Numbered from the stretch's first letter, positions 35,485 to 44,925 are shown. The stretch is DNA of 64,000 nucleotides from Parapedobacter composti (GCF_900112315.1 NZ_FOLL01000002.1:248001-312000), one strand, 5' to 3'. Numbers and translations: made by a program. Notes: generated from the sequence alone by a model not told the origin.

Positions 35485-36204
35485 ATGCAACAGCTTAATA
35501 ACCAAACAGCCTTAATAACAGGTGCCACCAAAGGCATGGGGCGGACCACTGCAGAGAAACTCGCCCAAGCCGGCTACAACGTAATACTTGCGGCCCGCGA
35601 TGCCCGTGCCTTGGCATCCCTTAAGCATTTACTACAGGCCAATCATCCGGAAATCAGCATCCTCTATTATGCCTGTGATTTCTCGGACGATGCACAACGG
35701 ACGAGTTTTATCCAATGGGCAACGCAGGAACACCCCCACATAGATGTATTGATAAACAACGTCGGCATTTTCAGACCGGTATCCGTACTGGACGAAACCA
35801 CGGAAGATTTTAATCTTCAGCTGCAAGTTAACTATTTTACGCCGCACCTGCTGTCGCGCGCGATAGGGCAGAACATGCGGAAAAACCGCAAGGGGCATAT
35901 CATTAATATCAGCTCTATCGCCAGCCGGGAACCGGTTTCATCCGCAGGCACTTACACTGTAACAAAATTTGCCGTAAGGGGTCTAACCCATGTATTACGG
36001 GATGAGCTACGGCCGTACGGGGTAAAGGTAACGGAAATCATCCCCGGTTCTACATTGACTTCCTCGTGGGAAGGCACCACCATACCCACTGAGCAGTTTG
36101 TGCAGCCTTCGGACATTGCCGAAGCTGTCCTTACCTGCCTGCGGATGAGCGCGGGAGCCAATGTAGACGAAATGATAGTGAAGCCCAAGTATGGCAATAT
36201 TTAA
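35485..36204 (+). CDS. Short-chain dehydrogenase/reductase
   Basis: A 239-residue classical SDR. The NAD(P)-binding motif TGATKGMG is at residues 12-19, the NNVG motif follows, and the catalytic Ser-Tyr-Lys set is present with Tyr157 and Lys161 in YTVTK. The substrate cannot be read from the sequence; 3-oxoacyl reductase-like and sugar or carbonyl reductases share this pattern. The stop lies 11 bases before the PspC-domain gene, so it may head that membrane-protein cluster, or simply read into it. Confidence 0.9.
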   Translation: MQQLNNQTALITGATKGMGRTTAEKLAQAGYNVILAARDARALASLKHLLQANHPEISILYYACDFSDDAQRTSFIQWATQEHPHIDVLINNVGIFRPVSVLDETTEDFNLQLQVNYFTPHLLSRAIGQNMRKNRKGHIINISSIASREPVSSAGTYTVTKFAVRGLTHVLRDELRPYGVKVTEIIPGSTLTSSWEGTTIPTEQFVQPSDIAEAVLTCLRMSAGANVDEMIVKPKYGNI

Positions 36205-36215
36205 CAGGGAAAACC

Positions 36216-36788
36216 ATGGAAAAGAAACTTCAACGGATACCGCATGAGGGAGCAATAGCTGGCGTATGTGCTGGGTTGGCAGCCTATTTCAATATAGACA
36301 AAACATGGGTAAGGCTGGCCTTTATCTTAAGTGTCTTTTTTTCGGGCTATATGGGTATTGGGTTGCTTGGCCCTATTGTTTACATTGTACTCTGGATTGT
36401 ACTTCCGGTAAAAGCATTTTCGTTGCAGCAAGATCCGTTTGACGTAGACTACCGCACACCGGGGTACCAACAGCCGCCGGTGTTTGAAAAAGACAGCCCC
36501 TATCAAGGTTATACAGGTGCCGTACCTCCCCCTCGAACTAAAAATTCGAAAGATCGATCAACCGCAGGCTTAATCCTGCTGGTTTTGGGATTGTTTTTTC
36601 TGCTCCATCAGTTGAATGTATTTTATTGGCGTGATCTGGCCCGATATTGGCCCGTGCTCATTATCATTATGGGGTTAACGCTTATTCTCGGTTCCTTTAA
36701 CCAAAAGGAAAAGCGCGCTTTCTCCAATCAAAAACCACAAGAGCCGGAACAAATGGATGATAACGGACCTCGCACGCATACATCATAA
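36216..36788 (+). CDS. PspC-domain membrane protein with a LiaF-like C-terminal segment
   Basis: A 190-residue inner-membrane protein. Residues 1-65 are a PspC domain (RIPHEGAIAGVCAGLAAYF, then VRLAFILSVFFSG) associated with the phage-shock envelope stress response. A Pro-rich linker of about 45 residues is followed by a membrane hairpin, GLILLVLGLFFLLHQLNVFYW, plus WPVLIIIMGLTLI. This hairpin is homologous to the N-terminus of the next gene. The next gene begins 12 bases after its stop. Role in membrane stress sensing is inferred from the domain. Confidence 0.87.
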   Translation: MEKKLQRIPHEGAIAGVCAGLAAYFNIDKTWVRLAFILSVFFSGYMGIGLLGPIVYIVLWIVLPVKAFSLQQDPFDVDYRTPGYQQPPVFEKDSPYQGYTGAVPPPRTKNSKDRSTAGLILLVLGLFFLLHQLNVFYWRDLARYWPVLIIIMGLTLILGSFNQKEKRAFSNQKPQEPEQMDDNGPRTHTS

Positions 36789-36800
36789 TACTTAACGGTC

Positions 36801-37748
36801 ATGAACAAAGAAAAATTAAGCTGGGGCCTCATCCTGCTCGTTGTGGGAGCGGTCTTGTTGTTGGATAATTTAGACATTATCAATTTCTATTGGCGCTCCG
36901 TTTTCAGCATGTGGCCGGTCATCCTCATCGTTATCGGCATCAACCTGCTGATGCCAAAACAAGGCATCGGTAATGCCGTGTCTGTTGTGGTTACGATAGC
37001 CGCCCTCGCATTCGTGGCTTATCGGGGCACCTTTCCGCCACATAGCAACTGGTGGTCATTTAATTACGAGGAAAAAAGCACGGAACATCGCGAGGATGGA
37101 AGGCGATACGAGATAGCATCCAAAGGTATGTTTACCCACGACTATGACCCGTCCATTGCGGTGGCGAAGCTTAACATCAAAGGCGGTGCCGTTGAATATG
37201 AAATAGGCGGCTCCGTGCCACAGCTTTTCCATGCCGAAACATCCAGTGCCATCGGTTCGCACGTATTGGAAACCAACCAATCAGGCGACACCATGAATCT
37301 AAATTTCTTTATGAAAAGCAATAAAAACGGGAAATGGCAGCTTAAGGGGAATGAAAATAAAGCCAACATCCGGCTGAACAGCAATCCGGTCTGGCATATC
37401 GCTTTGGATATGGGTGCCGGATCGGCCGAATTTGACCTTACGGAATACAAGGTGGGCAGCCTCCGGTTTAACGGCGGTGCTGCATCCTTTGAAGCGAGAT
37501 TGGGTATGCCACTGGAAGAAACCATCGTCAATGCTGAATCAGGTGTTGCAAGTATCGCCATTGAAATCCCGAAAGCGGCTGCTTGCCGAATCGTGGTTAA
37601 GTCAGGCCTTTCTTCCAAAGACTTTCCGGGTTTCAGCAAGCAGAACGACGGTTCCTACGTAACCGATGGTTATGAGCAGGCAGATCAACGGTTTGTCATT
37701 AACTTACACGGTGGATTGAGTTCCTTCTCCGTAACACGATACGACTAA
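36801..37748 (+). CDS. LiaF-like membrane protein with toastrack-type C-terminal domain
   Basis: A 315-residue protein. The first 75 residues form a DUF5668/LiaF-type membrane hairpin (LSWGLILLVVGAVLLLDNL, WPVILIVIGINLLM). The rest is a soluble beta-rich domain with repeated short strands (GGAVEYEIGG, DMGAGSAEFDLTEYKVGSL, NGGAASFEARLG), the toastrack/DUF4097-type fold of LiaF and related stress proteins. It forms a tight cluster with the PspC gene upstream and the RDD gene 3 bases downstream. Probably senses or limits envelope damage; no partner kinase is adjacent. Confidence 0.78.
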   Translation: MNKEKLSWGLILLVVGAVLLLDNLDIINFYWRSVFSMWPVILIVIGINLLMPKQGIGNAVSVVVTIAALAFVAYRGTFPPHSNWWSFNYEEKSTEHREDGRRYEIASKGMFTHDYDPSIAVAKLNIKGGAVEYEIGGSVPQLFHAETSSAIGSHVLETNQSGDTMNLNFFMKSNKNGKWQLKGNENKANIRLNSNPVWHIALDMGAGSAEFDLTEYKVGSLRFNGGAASFEARLGMPLEETIVNAESGVASIAIEIPKAAACRIVVKSGLSSKDFPGFSKQNDGSYVTDGYEQADQRFVINLHGGLSSFSVTRYD

Positions 37749-37751
37749 CCC

Positions 37752-38369
37752 GTGAACACACCTGCCGACCGGTATGAAGTGGTCATCCAAGGAAAGCCTA
37801 AGGGCCCATTCACCCTGGACGAACTACGGGAAATGAACCTGCGGCCTACCGACTTCGTCAGGCCTGTAGGTTATCCGGAATTTAAGGAACTTCGCGAAAT
37901 CGCGGAATTGAGCCGGTTGCTGAACGTCAAGCATCAAACCACGGAACCGCAGTACTTCGCGTCGTTAGACATGCGCCTGCTTTCCACGGCTATTGATTAC
38001 TTCGTCGCATTTTGCATGTATGCGGTGTTCGCTGTGGTTTACCTGGCGGGTGTCGACGATGCGCGGGACAGTATGCCCATACTGGTTTCCGGACTCCTGC
38101 TTGTACCCATTATCAAATTCATCCTTTGTGTAGCCACAGAAGGATCAAAAAGGCAGGCGTCCGTCGGTAAGATGCTTATCGGCGTTAAAGTGACGGATAC
38201 CCATGGCCGCCCGATCGGTTATGGCCAAGCACTGCTCCGAAACGTGGCGAAGCTGGCAGGTATAGCCACCTTAGGCCTCGGCTTCTTTTCCGGCTTCTTT
38301 GACCGCCGCCAGCAATGCCTCCACGATAAGATAGCAGGCACCTTAGTCATAAAGGACAGGCTGATCTGA
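37752..38369 (+). CDS. RDD-family membrane protein with N-terminal GYF_2 domain
   Basis: A 205-residue protein. Residues of about 5-50 form a GYF_2/DUF4339-type domain (YEVVIQGKPKGPFTLDELRE). The rest is an RDD domain with two to three helices, the RLLSTAIDYFVAF start carrying the family Arg and Asp, and a GKMLIGVKV block. The start is a GTG at 37752, 3 bases after the preceding stop, implying translational coupling. RDD proteins are membrane proteins of mostly unknown function, some linked to ion transport. ispG follows under its own promoter. Confidence 0.85.
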   Translation: MNTPADRYEVVIQGKPKGPFTLDELREMNLRPTDFVRPVGYPEFKELREIAELSRLLNVKHQTTEPQYFASLDMRLLSTAIDYFVAFCMYAVFAVVYLAGVDDARDSMPILVSGLLLVPIIKFILCVATEGSKRQASVGKMLIGVKVTDTHGRPIGYGQALLRNVAKLAGIATLGLGFFSGFFDRRQQCLHDKIAGTLVIKDRLI

Positions 38370-38390
38370 TATAATATAAATCATTATCCC

Positions 38391-38398
38391 TAACTTTG
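38391..38398 (+). promoter_or_regulatory. ispG promoter, -7 element TAACTTTG
   Basis: An exact TAnnTTTG match ending 7 bases before the ispG ATG, so the mRNA leader should be only a few bases long. Confidence 0.6.
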
Positions 38399-38405
38399 TA
38401 AGGTT

Positions 38406-40400
38406 ATGGATACGAAAATCGGCAACGCATTACCCGGCGGTTACTGTAACTCATTGACAGAATATTCGAGATGGCATACCCGCGAAGTTCCCATCGGTGA
38501 TATCCCTATGGGCGGCGATAACCCCATCCGTATCCAAAGCATGACAACCGTGGATACTATGGATACTATCGGATCGGTAGAACAAGTCATCCGTATGGTT
38601 GATGCGGGGTGTGAATATGTGCGTATTACCGCTCCGAGCATAAAAGAGGCCAGTAATCTTGCCGAGATCAAAAAAGAACTGCGCAAACGGGGATATAACG
38701 TTCCCTTGGTGGCAGACATTCACTTTACACCCAATGCAGCAGAAGTAGCCGCCCGCATCGTGGAGAAAGTACGCATCAATCCGGGTAACTATGCCGATAA
38801 AAAGAAATTTGATCTGCTTAGCTACACTGAGGCCGAATACCAAGCGGAATTGGAACGGATATACAACAAATTTGCGCCCTTGGTCAAAATTTGCAAAGAG
38901 TACGGCACGGCCATGCGCATCGGAACAAATCATGGTTCGCTTTCTGACCGCATTATGAGCCATTATGGAGATACACCGGAAGGCATGGTAGAATCGGCTA
39001 TGGAATTTATCCGGTTTTGCGAAGATCTTGACTACCATAACCTGGTTATTTCGATGAAGTCAAGCAACCCGCAGGTCATGGTGCGCGCTTATCGCCTTTT
39101 AGCGGAAAAAATGGTTGCTGAAGGGATGAATTATCCGCTGCACCTGGGCGTTACCGAGGCGGGTGACGGTGAAGACGGCCGCATCAAATCTGCCGTGGGC
39201 ATCGGTACGCTGCTTGAAGATGGCTTAGGGGATACCGTACGGGTGTCGCTCACGGAAGAGCCCGAATTGGAAGCACCAGTGGCTATTGCCCTTGTAAACC
39301 GCTATGCCAAACGTTACCGCGACACGCAGCAACAGAGCCGCACCCCACTATCTTTTGAACGGCCTGAAGTGAAACCCTACATAGCGGCGGAAACCAACGC
39401 ATTCATCGGAGGCGCATTGGTGCCCCGTGTAGTCGCTGATATTTCCCGTTGCAACCTAAAGGATCCATCTGTGCTCACCGATGTAGGATATAAATACGAT
39501 ATCCTGTTTGACAAATACCACATGGCGGAACAATCGGTCGACTTCGTATATTTAGCCGATGAACGGCCTTCTTTCACCATGCCGGGTAACCTTAAGCAGT
39601 TATACAACTACCGGACGTGGCTTTGTATTCCTGACAAAGCTAATGTTCATCCAGTCTATACGTTACAGGAGTTTGTGGAGGCCACCACCCGCGACCCACA
39701 TCTTAATCTCGTGCGCGTTTGTTACGCCGATGTCGGAACGGCACTTTTTGAGGCCTTGCCCTTGGACAAAACTGTCGTATTTATCTTGGAGACCAACGCG
39801 CTGCATGGCATGGCAGACCAGCGCCTTTTTTTTTCCACGCTCTCTGCACTTGGGCTGGACAACCCGATCATCATCAAGCGCCATTATCCAGCAACGGAAT
39901 TTTCCGGTCCGGAAGGCAACTTGATGGATCCCGAAGAGCCGCTATCAAAAATCCAGGTATACGCGGCAACTGATTTTGGAGCCTTGTTAATAGACGGCAT
40001 GGGCAATGGCATCTGGATAGACTCACCCGCCACCCCTATCGGTAAGCTGGTTTCCGCATCATTCGGAATTTTGCAAGCTACGCGCTCACGCATCTCCAAA
40101 ACAGAATACATCTCCTGCCCGAGTTGCGGGCGCACATTGTTTGACCTGCAGGAAACGACGCAGATGATACGGAGCCGCACAAACCACTTAAAAGGACTGA
40201 AAATCGGCATCATGGGCTGCATAGTAAATGGGCCTGGCGAAATGGCCGATGCAGATTATGGCTACGTGGGAGCTGGACCTGGCAAAATCACCCTATATCG
40301 CGGCAAAGAGGTGGTAAAGCGTAATGTAAATTCTGCCCAAGCGCTTGACGAATTGATTGATATTATCCGGGAAGACGGACGCTGGATTGACCCAGAATAA
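38406..40400 (+). CDS. ispG: 4-hydroxy-3-methylbut-2-en-1-yl diphosphate synthase, long form
   Basis: IspG (GcpE) converts MEcPP to HMBPP in the MEP isoprenoid pathway using a 4Fe-4S cluster. The 664-residue length reflects the extra middle domain present in Bacteroidota, Chlamydiae and plant enzymes compared with the roughly 370-residue E. coli form. The TIM-barrel part starts with PIRIQSMTTVDT. The cluster ligands are Cys571 and Cys574 in CPSCGRTLFDLQ and Cys605 in GCIVNGPGE, with Glu612 as the usual extra ligand. The ATG at 38406 lies just after the promoter element. Confidence 0.96.
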   Translation: MDTKIGNALPGGYCNSLTEYSRWHTREVPIGDIPMGGDNPIRIQSMTTVDTMDTIGSVEQVIRMVDAGCEYVRITAPSIKEASNLAEIKKELRKRGYNVPLVADIHFTPNAAEVAARIVEKVRINPGNYADKKKFDLLSYTEAEYQAELERIYNKFAPLVKICKEYGTAMRIGTNHGSLSDRIMSHYGDTPEGMVESAMEFIRFCEDLDYHNLVISMKSSNPQVMVRAYRLLAEKMVAEGMNYPLHLGVTEAGDGEDGRIKSAVGIGTLLEDGLGDTVRVSLTEEPELEAPVAIALVNRYAKRYRDTQQQSRTPLSFERPEVKPYIAAETNAFIGGALVPRVVADISRCNLKDPSVLTDVGYKYDILFDKYHMAEQSVDFVYLADERPSFTMPGNLKQLYNYRTWLCIPDKANVHPVYTLQEFVEATTRDPHLNLVRVCYADVGTALFEALPLDKTVVFILETNALHGMADQRLFFSTLSALGLDNPIIIKRHYPATEFSGPEGNLMDPEEPLSKIQVYAATDFGALLIDGMGNGIWIDSPATPIGKLVSASFGILQATRSRISKTEYISCPSCGRTLFDLQETTQMIRSRTNHLKGLKIGIMGCIVNGPGEMADADYGYVGAGPGKITLYRGKEVVKRNVNSAQALDELIDIIREDGRWIDPE

Positions 40401-40444
40401 GAAATTGCCATGCCGGCACCAGCACTGCCGCTACACCAAGCAAG

Positions 40445-40921
40445 CTATAAAACGGATATTCGCTTAACAACCGTTTCGGTACCTGCCGACACCCGGATAA
40501 AGTAGAAGCCGTTTGTCAGTTTACCGTTCGTGTCAAAACTGTGGTTTTGGGTGCCTGCATCCAGCTCTTGGCTTAACAACGTCATCACCTCGTTACCCAA
40601 AGCATCCATCACCTTGATTGATACCGAACTTTGGTTGCCCAGCCGGAAGGAAAGATTAATCTGATCGGCAATGGGATTGGGAAAAACCTTTACGTTGCTC
40701 AATAGTTTCTCATTCTCTACCGGACTGGTTCTGAACGGCAGGATATTCCGAAATGACAAAAAAAACGAGCGCTGAATTCGCTTTTCATCGAGCCGCTTTG
40801 ATACGCTACTGCTATCGGCCGTAACCATTGCTACAGGCATCAAAGTAGCCTTCGCACTTCCTGCAAGTGCGAAACAACTTAATGACAGTATGACAACAAT
40901 GTGACGTAAATTCTTCCTCAT
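40445..40921 (-). CDS. Small secreted protein consisting mainly of a T9SS sorting domain
   Basis: A 158-residue protein with an N-terminal signal (MRKNLRHIVVILSLSCFALAG split over residues 1-21), a linker of about 60 residues, and a C-terminal type IX secretion sorting domain recognisable by VKVFPNPIADQINLSF, VKRISVL at the end, and a GFYFIRV motif between. The start is the ATG at 40921; a GTG at 40960 would put thirteen polar residues before the signal. The cargo part is very short for a T9SS substrate. The gene converges on ispG. Confidence 0.78.
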   Translation of the reverse strand: MRKNLRHIVVILSLSCFALAGSAKATLMPVAMVTADSSSVSKRLDEKRIQRSFFLSFRNILPFRTSPVENEKLLSNVKVFPNPIADQINLSFRLGNQSSVSIKVMDALGNEVMTLLSQELDAGTQNHSFDTNGKLTNGFYFIRVSAGTETVVKRISVL

Positions 40922-40973
40922 ATAGCGTTCCGGTTCAATTGAGACGTGGGCATACCGCACCCGTCATGTATCA

Positions 40974-40981
40974 CAAAGGTA
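40974..40981 (-). promoter_or_regulatory. Promoter of the T9SS-domain gene, -7 element TACCTTTG
   Basis: The minus strand reads TACCTTTG, an exact TAnnTTTG match, 52 bases before the ATG at 40921. No -33 TTG is seen at the expected distance. Confidence 0.6.
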
Positions 40982-41029
40982 GAATAAAAGTGCTTAATAC
41001 ACCTAACCAAAAGTATAACTTTTTTATGA

Positions 41030-41045
41030 TTTAACAATTTTTAAC
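41030..41045 (-). promoter_or_regulatory. GTTAAA-N4-GTTAAA direct repeat, candidate activator site (copy 1)
   Basis: On the minus strand this is GTTAAAAATTGTTAAA, two identical hexamers one helical turn apart, 48 bases upstream of the -7 element of the T9SS-domain gene. A nearly identical site is found at 50223-50238 at almost the same distance from another promoter. A third GTTAAA lies at 41055-41060. Confidence 0.45.
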
Positions 41046-41055
41046 ACACCAGGTT

Positions 41056-42762
41056 TTAACCAATTGTATCTTTATTTCCGGTGACGCTGCGAAGCTTTGA
41101 ATGTTTGTACCCATAACCAAAATACACAACCAGACCAAGGGCCAACCATACCAGAAAAATAAGCCAGTTGCTGGCACCAAGTTGCGACATGAGGTATAAG
41201 TTCACGAGAATGCCTGCCACTGGCAATAAAGAAAAGCGGTAAACATAGCCCATCACGCATAAAATAATCCACACCAGCCAAAAAACTACAGTGAGCAGCT
41301 TATGTTCCAAAATATCCGAAAATGACAGCTGGCGCCATTCGTCAAGGGTATCCTGTCCAAACCAGTAAAGGCAGCCTATGGCTATTACCAATCCCACGGT
41401 AATCAGATAACGTCCATTGATGTATGGCACCTTAAACCTTGACTGTTTCGATATCCCGGAATGATCCATATACAGCACCCCTGCGCACACCAAGATGAAG
41501 GCGAAAAACGTACCCACACTGGTCAGATCTACAAAAAAATCCATCTTGAAGAACAGCGCCGGTATAGCTACCATAAACCCTGTGACGATAGTGGCAAACG
41601 ACGGAGTTTTATGTTTTGGATGTATGGTAGCAAAACGCTTCCATAACAAACCATCTCGGCTCATGGTCATCCAAATCCGGGGTTGGGCAAGCTGAAAAAC
41701 AAGAAGTGCGCTGGTAATGGCCACCACAGAAGTAACTGACACGATTCCTGCCATATAATCCATCCCTATATATTGAAAAACATAGGCCAACGGATCTTTA
41801 ACATTCAATTCTGAATAATTAACCATCCCCGTCAACACCAAGGTAATTAGGATATAGAGCACTGCACAGATAAGCAAACATAAAATCATGGCTTTGGGCA
41901 AATCCCGTTGTGGATTCCGGCACTCCTCTGCCGTGGTCGATATAGAATCGAAGCCAATAAAGGCGAAAAACACTGCTGCAACACCAGTTAACACCCCTTC
42001 CACCCCATTAGGCGCGAACGGCGTCCAATTCTCGGGCCTTACAAAAAAAGCACCGCCTAAAATGACGAACAGAATTACGCCAACCTTGATGGCCACCATG
42101 ATATTACTTGCGGTACGTGACTCCTTGATACCGATATAGACCAACCAGGTGACCAAAACCGTGATAAGGCCTGCAGGTAAGTCGAAGATAATGGGAACGT
42201 CACCGATGCGGGGGGCATGCTCATACGCCGTCGCCGCCACCAGATCCGCTTTGGAAAGGGCTGCCATCCCCTGCTCCTGCAGCTTGGTATAGGCCTCTAA
42301 GGCATAAGCAGGCGCCATGGTCAGCCAACCGGGCAGATGGATACCGAATCCCTGAAGCATACTCACAAAATATTGCGACCAAGAAATGGCTACCACCATA
42401 TTGGAAACCGCATATTCAAGAATTAATGCCCAACCGATAATCCAAGCAAACAATTCCCCGAATGCCACATATGCATAGGTATAAGCACTCCCCGAGACAG
42501 GGACAGTACTGGCAAACTGGGCATAAGACAATGCCGTAAACACGCAGGCAACGGCAACAAATACAAACAACAAAGACACCGCCGGTCCGCCATTGAAGCT
42601 TGCCAACCCTATGGTGCTGAAAATCCCTGCACCAACAATGGCCGCGATACCCAGCGACACTAAGTCACGCACCCCCAATACTTTGGCAAGCGCCCCCTGC
42701 GACGACTGCGACGAATCGATAATCTGTGCTACGGTTTTCTTACGAAAAAGTCTACTTGCCAT
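41056..42762 (-). CDS. APC-family amino-acid permease
   Basis: A 568-residue inner-membrane transporter with 12 or more hydrophobic helices. The N-terminal IVGAGIFSTIG motif of helix 1 and the FFAFIGFDSISTTAEECRNPQRDLP block after helix 6 are hallmarks of the cationic amino-acid transporter branch of the APC superfamily (YfnA/CAT type). Substrate is probably a basic or neutral amino acid; the sequence alone does not decide. It ends 135 bases upstream of the T9SS-domain gene on the same strand and has its own promoter. Confidence 0.92.
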   Translation of the reverse strand: MASRLFRKKTVAQIIDSSQSSQGALAKVLGVRDLVSLGIAAIVGAGIFSTIGLASFNGGPAVSLLFVFVAVACVFTALSYAQFASTVPVSGSAYTYAYVAFGELFAWIIGWALILEYAVSNMVVAISWSQYFVSMLQGFGIHLPGWLTMAPAYALEAYTKLQEQGMAALSKADLVAATAYEHAPRIGDVPIIFDLPAGLITVLVTWLVYIGIKESRTASNIMVAIKVGVILFVILGGAFFVRPENWTPFAPNGVEGVLTGVAAVFFAFIGFDSISTTAEECRNPQRDLPKAMILCLLICAVLYILITLVLTGMVNYSELNVKDPLAYVFQYIGMDYMAGIVSVTSVVAITSALLVFQLAQPRIWMTMSRDGLLWKRFATIHPKHKTPSFATIVTGFMVAIPALFFKMDFFVDLTSVGTFFAFILVCAGVLYMDHSGISKQSRFKVPYINGRYLITVGLVIAIGCLYWFGQDTLDEWRQLSFSDILEHKLLTVVFWLVWIILCVMGYVYRFSLLPVAGILVNLYLMSQLGASNWLIFLVWLALGLVVYFGYGYKHSKLRSVTGNKDTIG

Positions 42763-42778
42763 ATGTCATCTGCCCGGC

Positions 42779-42786
42779 CAAACTTA
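42779..42786 (-). promoter_or_regulatory. Permease promoter, -7 element TAAGTTTG
   Basis: The minus strand reads TAAGTTTG, an exact TAnnTTTG match, ending 16 bases before the ATG at 42762 and preceded by a run of T. Confidence 0.55.
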
Positions 42787-42834
42787 AAAAAAAAATCCTG
42801 ATGTCTGGCTTTCCATGGCGGATTTTGCGCGAAG

Positions 42835-43518
42835 TCAATGGAGCAGCAACAATTGGGCCCGGATATCATCGAATATACCGCGGAAATGGCCGTCCAATGC
42901 CGCAGCATAGTCCGCAATAGCGGCAACCATCTGCTCTTGCTTCGTCTGAACGGGCGACACATCCCATAGTCTGCGGCAAATATTGATCATCGCCGTGACC
43001 AGGTTCCGGTGGTCCCGGTATTCGCCCACGTATCGTGCTTTCAGAAAATTATCGAAATAATCGAAAAAGAAAGCAGTATCCTTTACCGCGCACAGACTTA
43101 GGAACCGATGCACCGTATCCCGATCAGCCATAGCTAAATACTCATAAAAATCCGCTTCGTGAATGCAATTGTTATGAAGCAACAAATGATCAAGCAGCAA
43201 TTCAAGCCCGATGTGCGATAAAAAAGAGGGCCTAATTTCAGTACCTTCCACGGTGGGCGCCAATAATATTTTGAGCTCGTGCGTATGGGTGTAGAAAAAA
43301 TCGGAATTATGAAAATACCTGTCGGTTTCCGTATGTCTGGCCCACCCCCGGTAAATGCTCTGCATTTTCGGATTGTTCCCAAAACGGTCTTCATACTTTT
43401 GAGGCAGTATATTTACACTCCGATCAGCGTTCCGGATAAGATCAGGCAGTACACTCCCCAACACTAACTCGGGATCATGGCTATAGCGTTCAAAATAGTA
43501 ATGGGAAAGGAAATTCAT
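42835..43518 (-). CDS. Acyl carrier protein phosphodiesterase (DUF479)
   Basis: A 227-residue HD-like protein of the AcpH/DUF479 family, which removes the 4'-phosphopantetheine group from acyl carrier protein. It starts MNFLSHYYFERYSHDPELVLGSVLPDL, where the N-terminal His and the GSVLPDL Asp belong to the family metal site, and continues with GWARHTETDRYFH and a SHIGLELLLDHLLL segment. Length is slightly above the E. coli enzyme. It is divergent from tyrS across 123 bases and precedes the permease gene by 72 bases. Confidence 0.85.
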   Translation of the reverse strand: MNFLSHYYFERYSHDPELVLGSVLPDLIRNADRSVNILPQKYEDRFGNNPKMQSIYRGWARHTETDRYFHNSDFFYTHTHELKILLAPTVEGTEIRPSFLSHIGLELLLDHLLLHNNCIHEADFYEYLAMADRDTVHRFLSLCAVKDTAFFFDYFDNFLKARYVGEYRDHRNLVTAMINICRRLWDVSPVQTKQEQMVAAIADYAAALDGHFRGIFDDIRAQLLLLH

Positions 43519-43595
43519 GTCACCCCGCTTTTCCGTCGTTCAACACTTATTGTGCCAAGATAACGAATTTAGCCGACAATTCCGGCATATTCTCC

Positions 43596-43603
43596 TATCT
43601 TTG
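43596..43603 (+). promoter_or_regulatory. tyrS promoter, -7 element TATCTTTG
   Basis: An exact TAnnTTTG match 38 bases before the tyrS ATG. Confidence 0.6.
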
Positions 43604-43641
43604 CATGCCGTTATAATTTCGTTTTAGCGCTCAATTGAAAA

Positions 43642-44925
43642 ATGAATTTTGTTGATGAATTGCGTTGGCGAGGCATGTTGCATGACATCATGCCCGGAAC
43701 AGAGGAACAATTGCTTAAAGAACAGACTGCCGGATACATTGGTTTTGACCCTACAGGAGACTCCCTGCATGTGGGCCACCTGACACAGATCATGACCTTG
43801 ATCCACTTTCAACGAGCGGGCCATAGACCTGTGGCCCTTGTGGGCGGCGCAACGGGCATGGTGGGCGACCCTTCGGGAAAATCGGCCGAGCGGAATCTCC
43901 TTGATGAAGAAACGTTGCTTCATAACATCGCCTGCTTGGAAAAGCAGTTAGCGAAATTTCTCGATTTCTCCGATACGGGTACCGGGGCGATTATGGTGAA
44001 CAACTACGACTGGTTTAAGGATTTTGGCTTTCTTGAGTTTATACGTGACGTAGGCAAACACATTACCGTTAACTATATGATGGCAAAAGATTCCGTAAAA
44101 AAGAGATTGGAAGGCGAAAACGGCCTGTCATTCACGGAATTTTCATACCAGCTGATACAGGGATATGACTTTTACTACCTCTGGAAAAACCACGGCTGTG
44201 TTTTGCAGATGGGCGGATCCGACCAATGGGGCAACATTGTGACCGGCACCGAACTAATTCGCCGGAAAGACGGTGGATCGGCCTTTGCGCTGACAACCCA
44301 GCTGATAAAAAAGGCCGACGGGAACAAGTTCGGCAAAACCGAAAGCGGCGCTGTTTGGCTGGATGCAAGCAAGACATCACCCTACCGCTATTACCAATTC
44401 TGGCTCAATGCAAGCGATGAGGATGCCAAAAATTGGATCAAAATTTTCACGTTAAAATCCAAAGAAGAAATCGATAACCTCATTGCCGAGCATGACGCTG
44501 CTCCGCACCTGCGCACCGTGCAAAAGGCACTGGCAAAAGATATCACCATCCGCACCCACTCTGAAGCGGATTACGAAACCGCCGTGAAGACATCTGACTT
44601 TTTGTTCGGCAACGGTTCCCTTGAGTTCCTTAACGACATGTCTCACCAAGCAGTTTTAGATGTTTTCGATGGCGTACCGCAATTCCAAATCAGCACCGAA
44701 CAGCTGGCCTCGGGCATCAACGTATTGGACCTGCTGGCAGTCTCCACCGCGGTATTCTCTTCCAAAGGGGAAGCTCGTAAGATGATACAAGGAGGCGGCG
44801 TAGCCATCAACAAAAACAAAGTTGGTGATGCAGACCTGAAATTAGATTCCGGCCACCTCATCAATGGACGGTACCTAATCGTTCAACGCGGCAAAAAAAA
44901 CTATTACTTAATCGTCGCAGCGTAG
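43642..44925 (+). CDS. tyrS: Tyrosyl-tRNA synthetase
   Basis: A 427-residue class I synthetase that charges tRNA-Tyr. The HIGH-type motif is in [16 protein letters not shown] near residue 36, the tyrosine-binding GYDFYYL and GGSDQWGNI blocks follow, and [12 protein letters not shown] is the KMSKS equivalent. The C-terminal 65 residues are an S4 RNA-binding domain ([17 protein letters not shown]). Length is normal for the TyrRS-S branch. Confidence 0.97.
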   Translation: MNFVDELRWRGMLHDIMPGTEEQLLKEQTAGYIGFDPTGDSLHVGHLTQIMTLIHFQRAGHRPVALVGGATGMVGDPSGKSAERNLLDEETLLHNIACLEKQLAKFLDFSDTGTGAIMVNNYDWFKDFGFLEFIRDVGKHITVNYMMAKDSVKKRLEGENGLSFTEFSYQLIQGYDFYYLWKNHGCVLQMGGSDQWGNIVTGTELIRRKDGGSAFALTTQLIKKADGNKFGKTESGAVWLDASKTSPYRYYQFWLNASDEDAKNWIKIFTLKSKEEIDNLIAEHDAAPHLRTVQKALAKDITIRTHSEADYETAVKTSDFLFGNGSLEFLNDMSHQAVLDVFDGVPQFQISTEQLASGINVLDLLAVSTAVFSSKGEARKMIQGGGVAINKNKVGDADLKLDSGHLINGRYLIVQRGKKNYYLIVAA

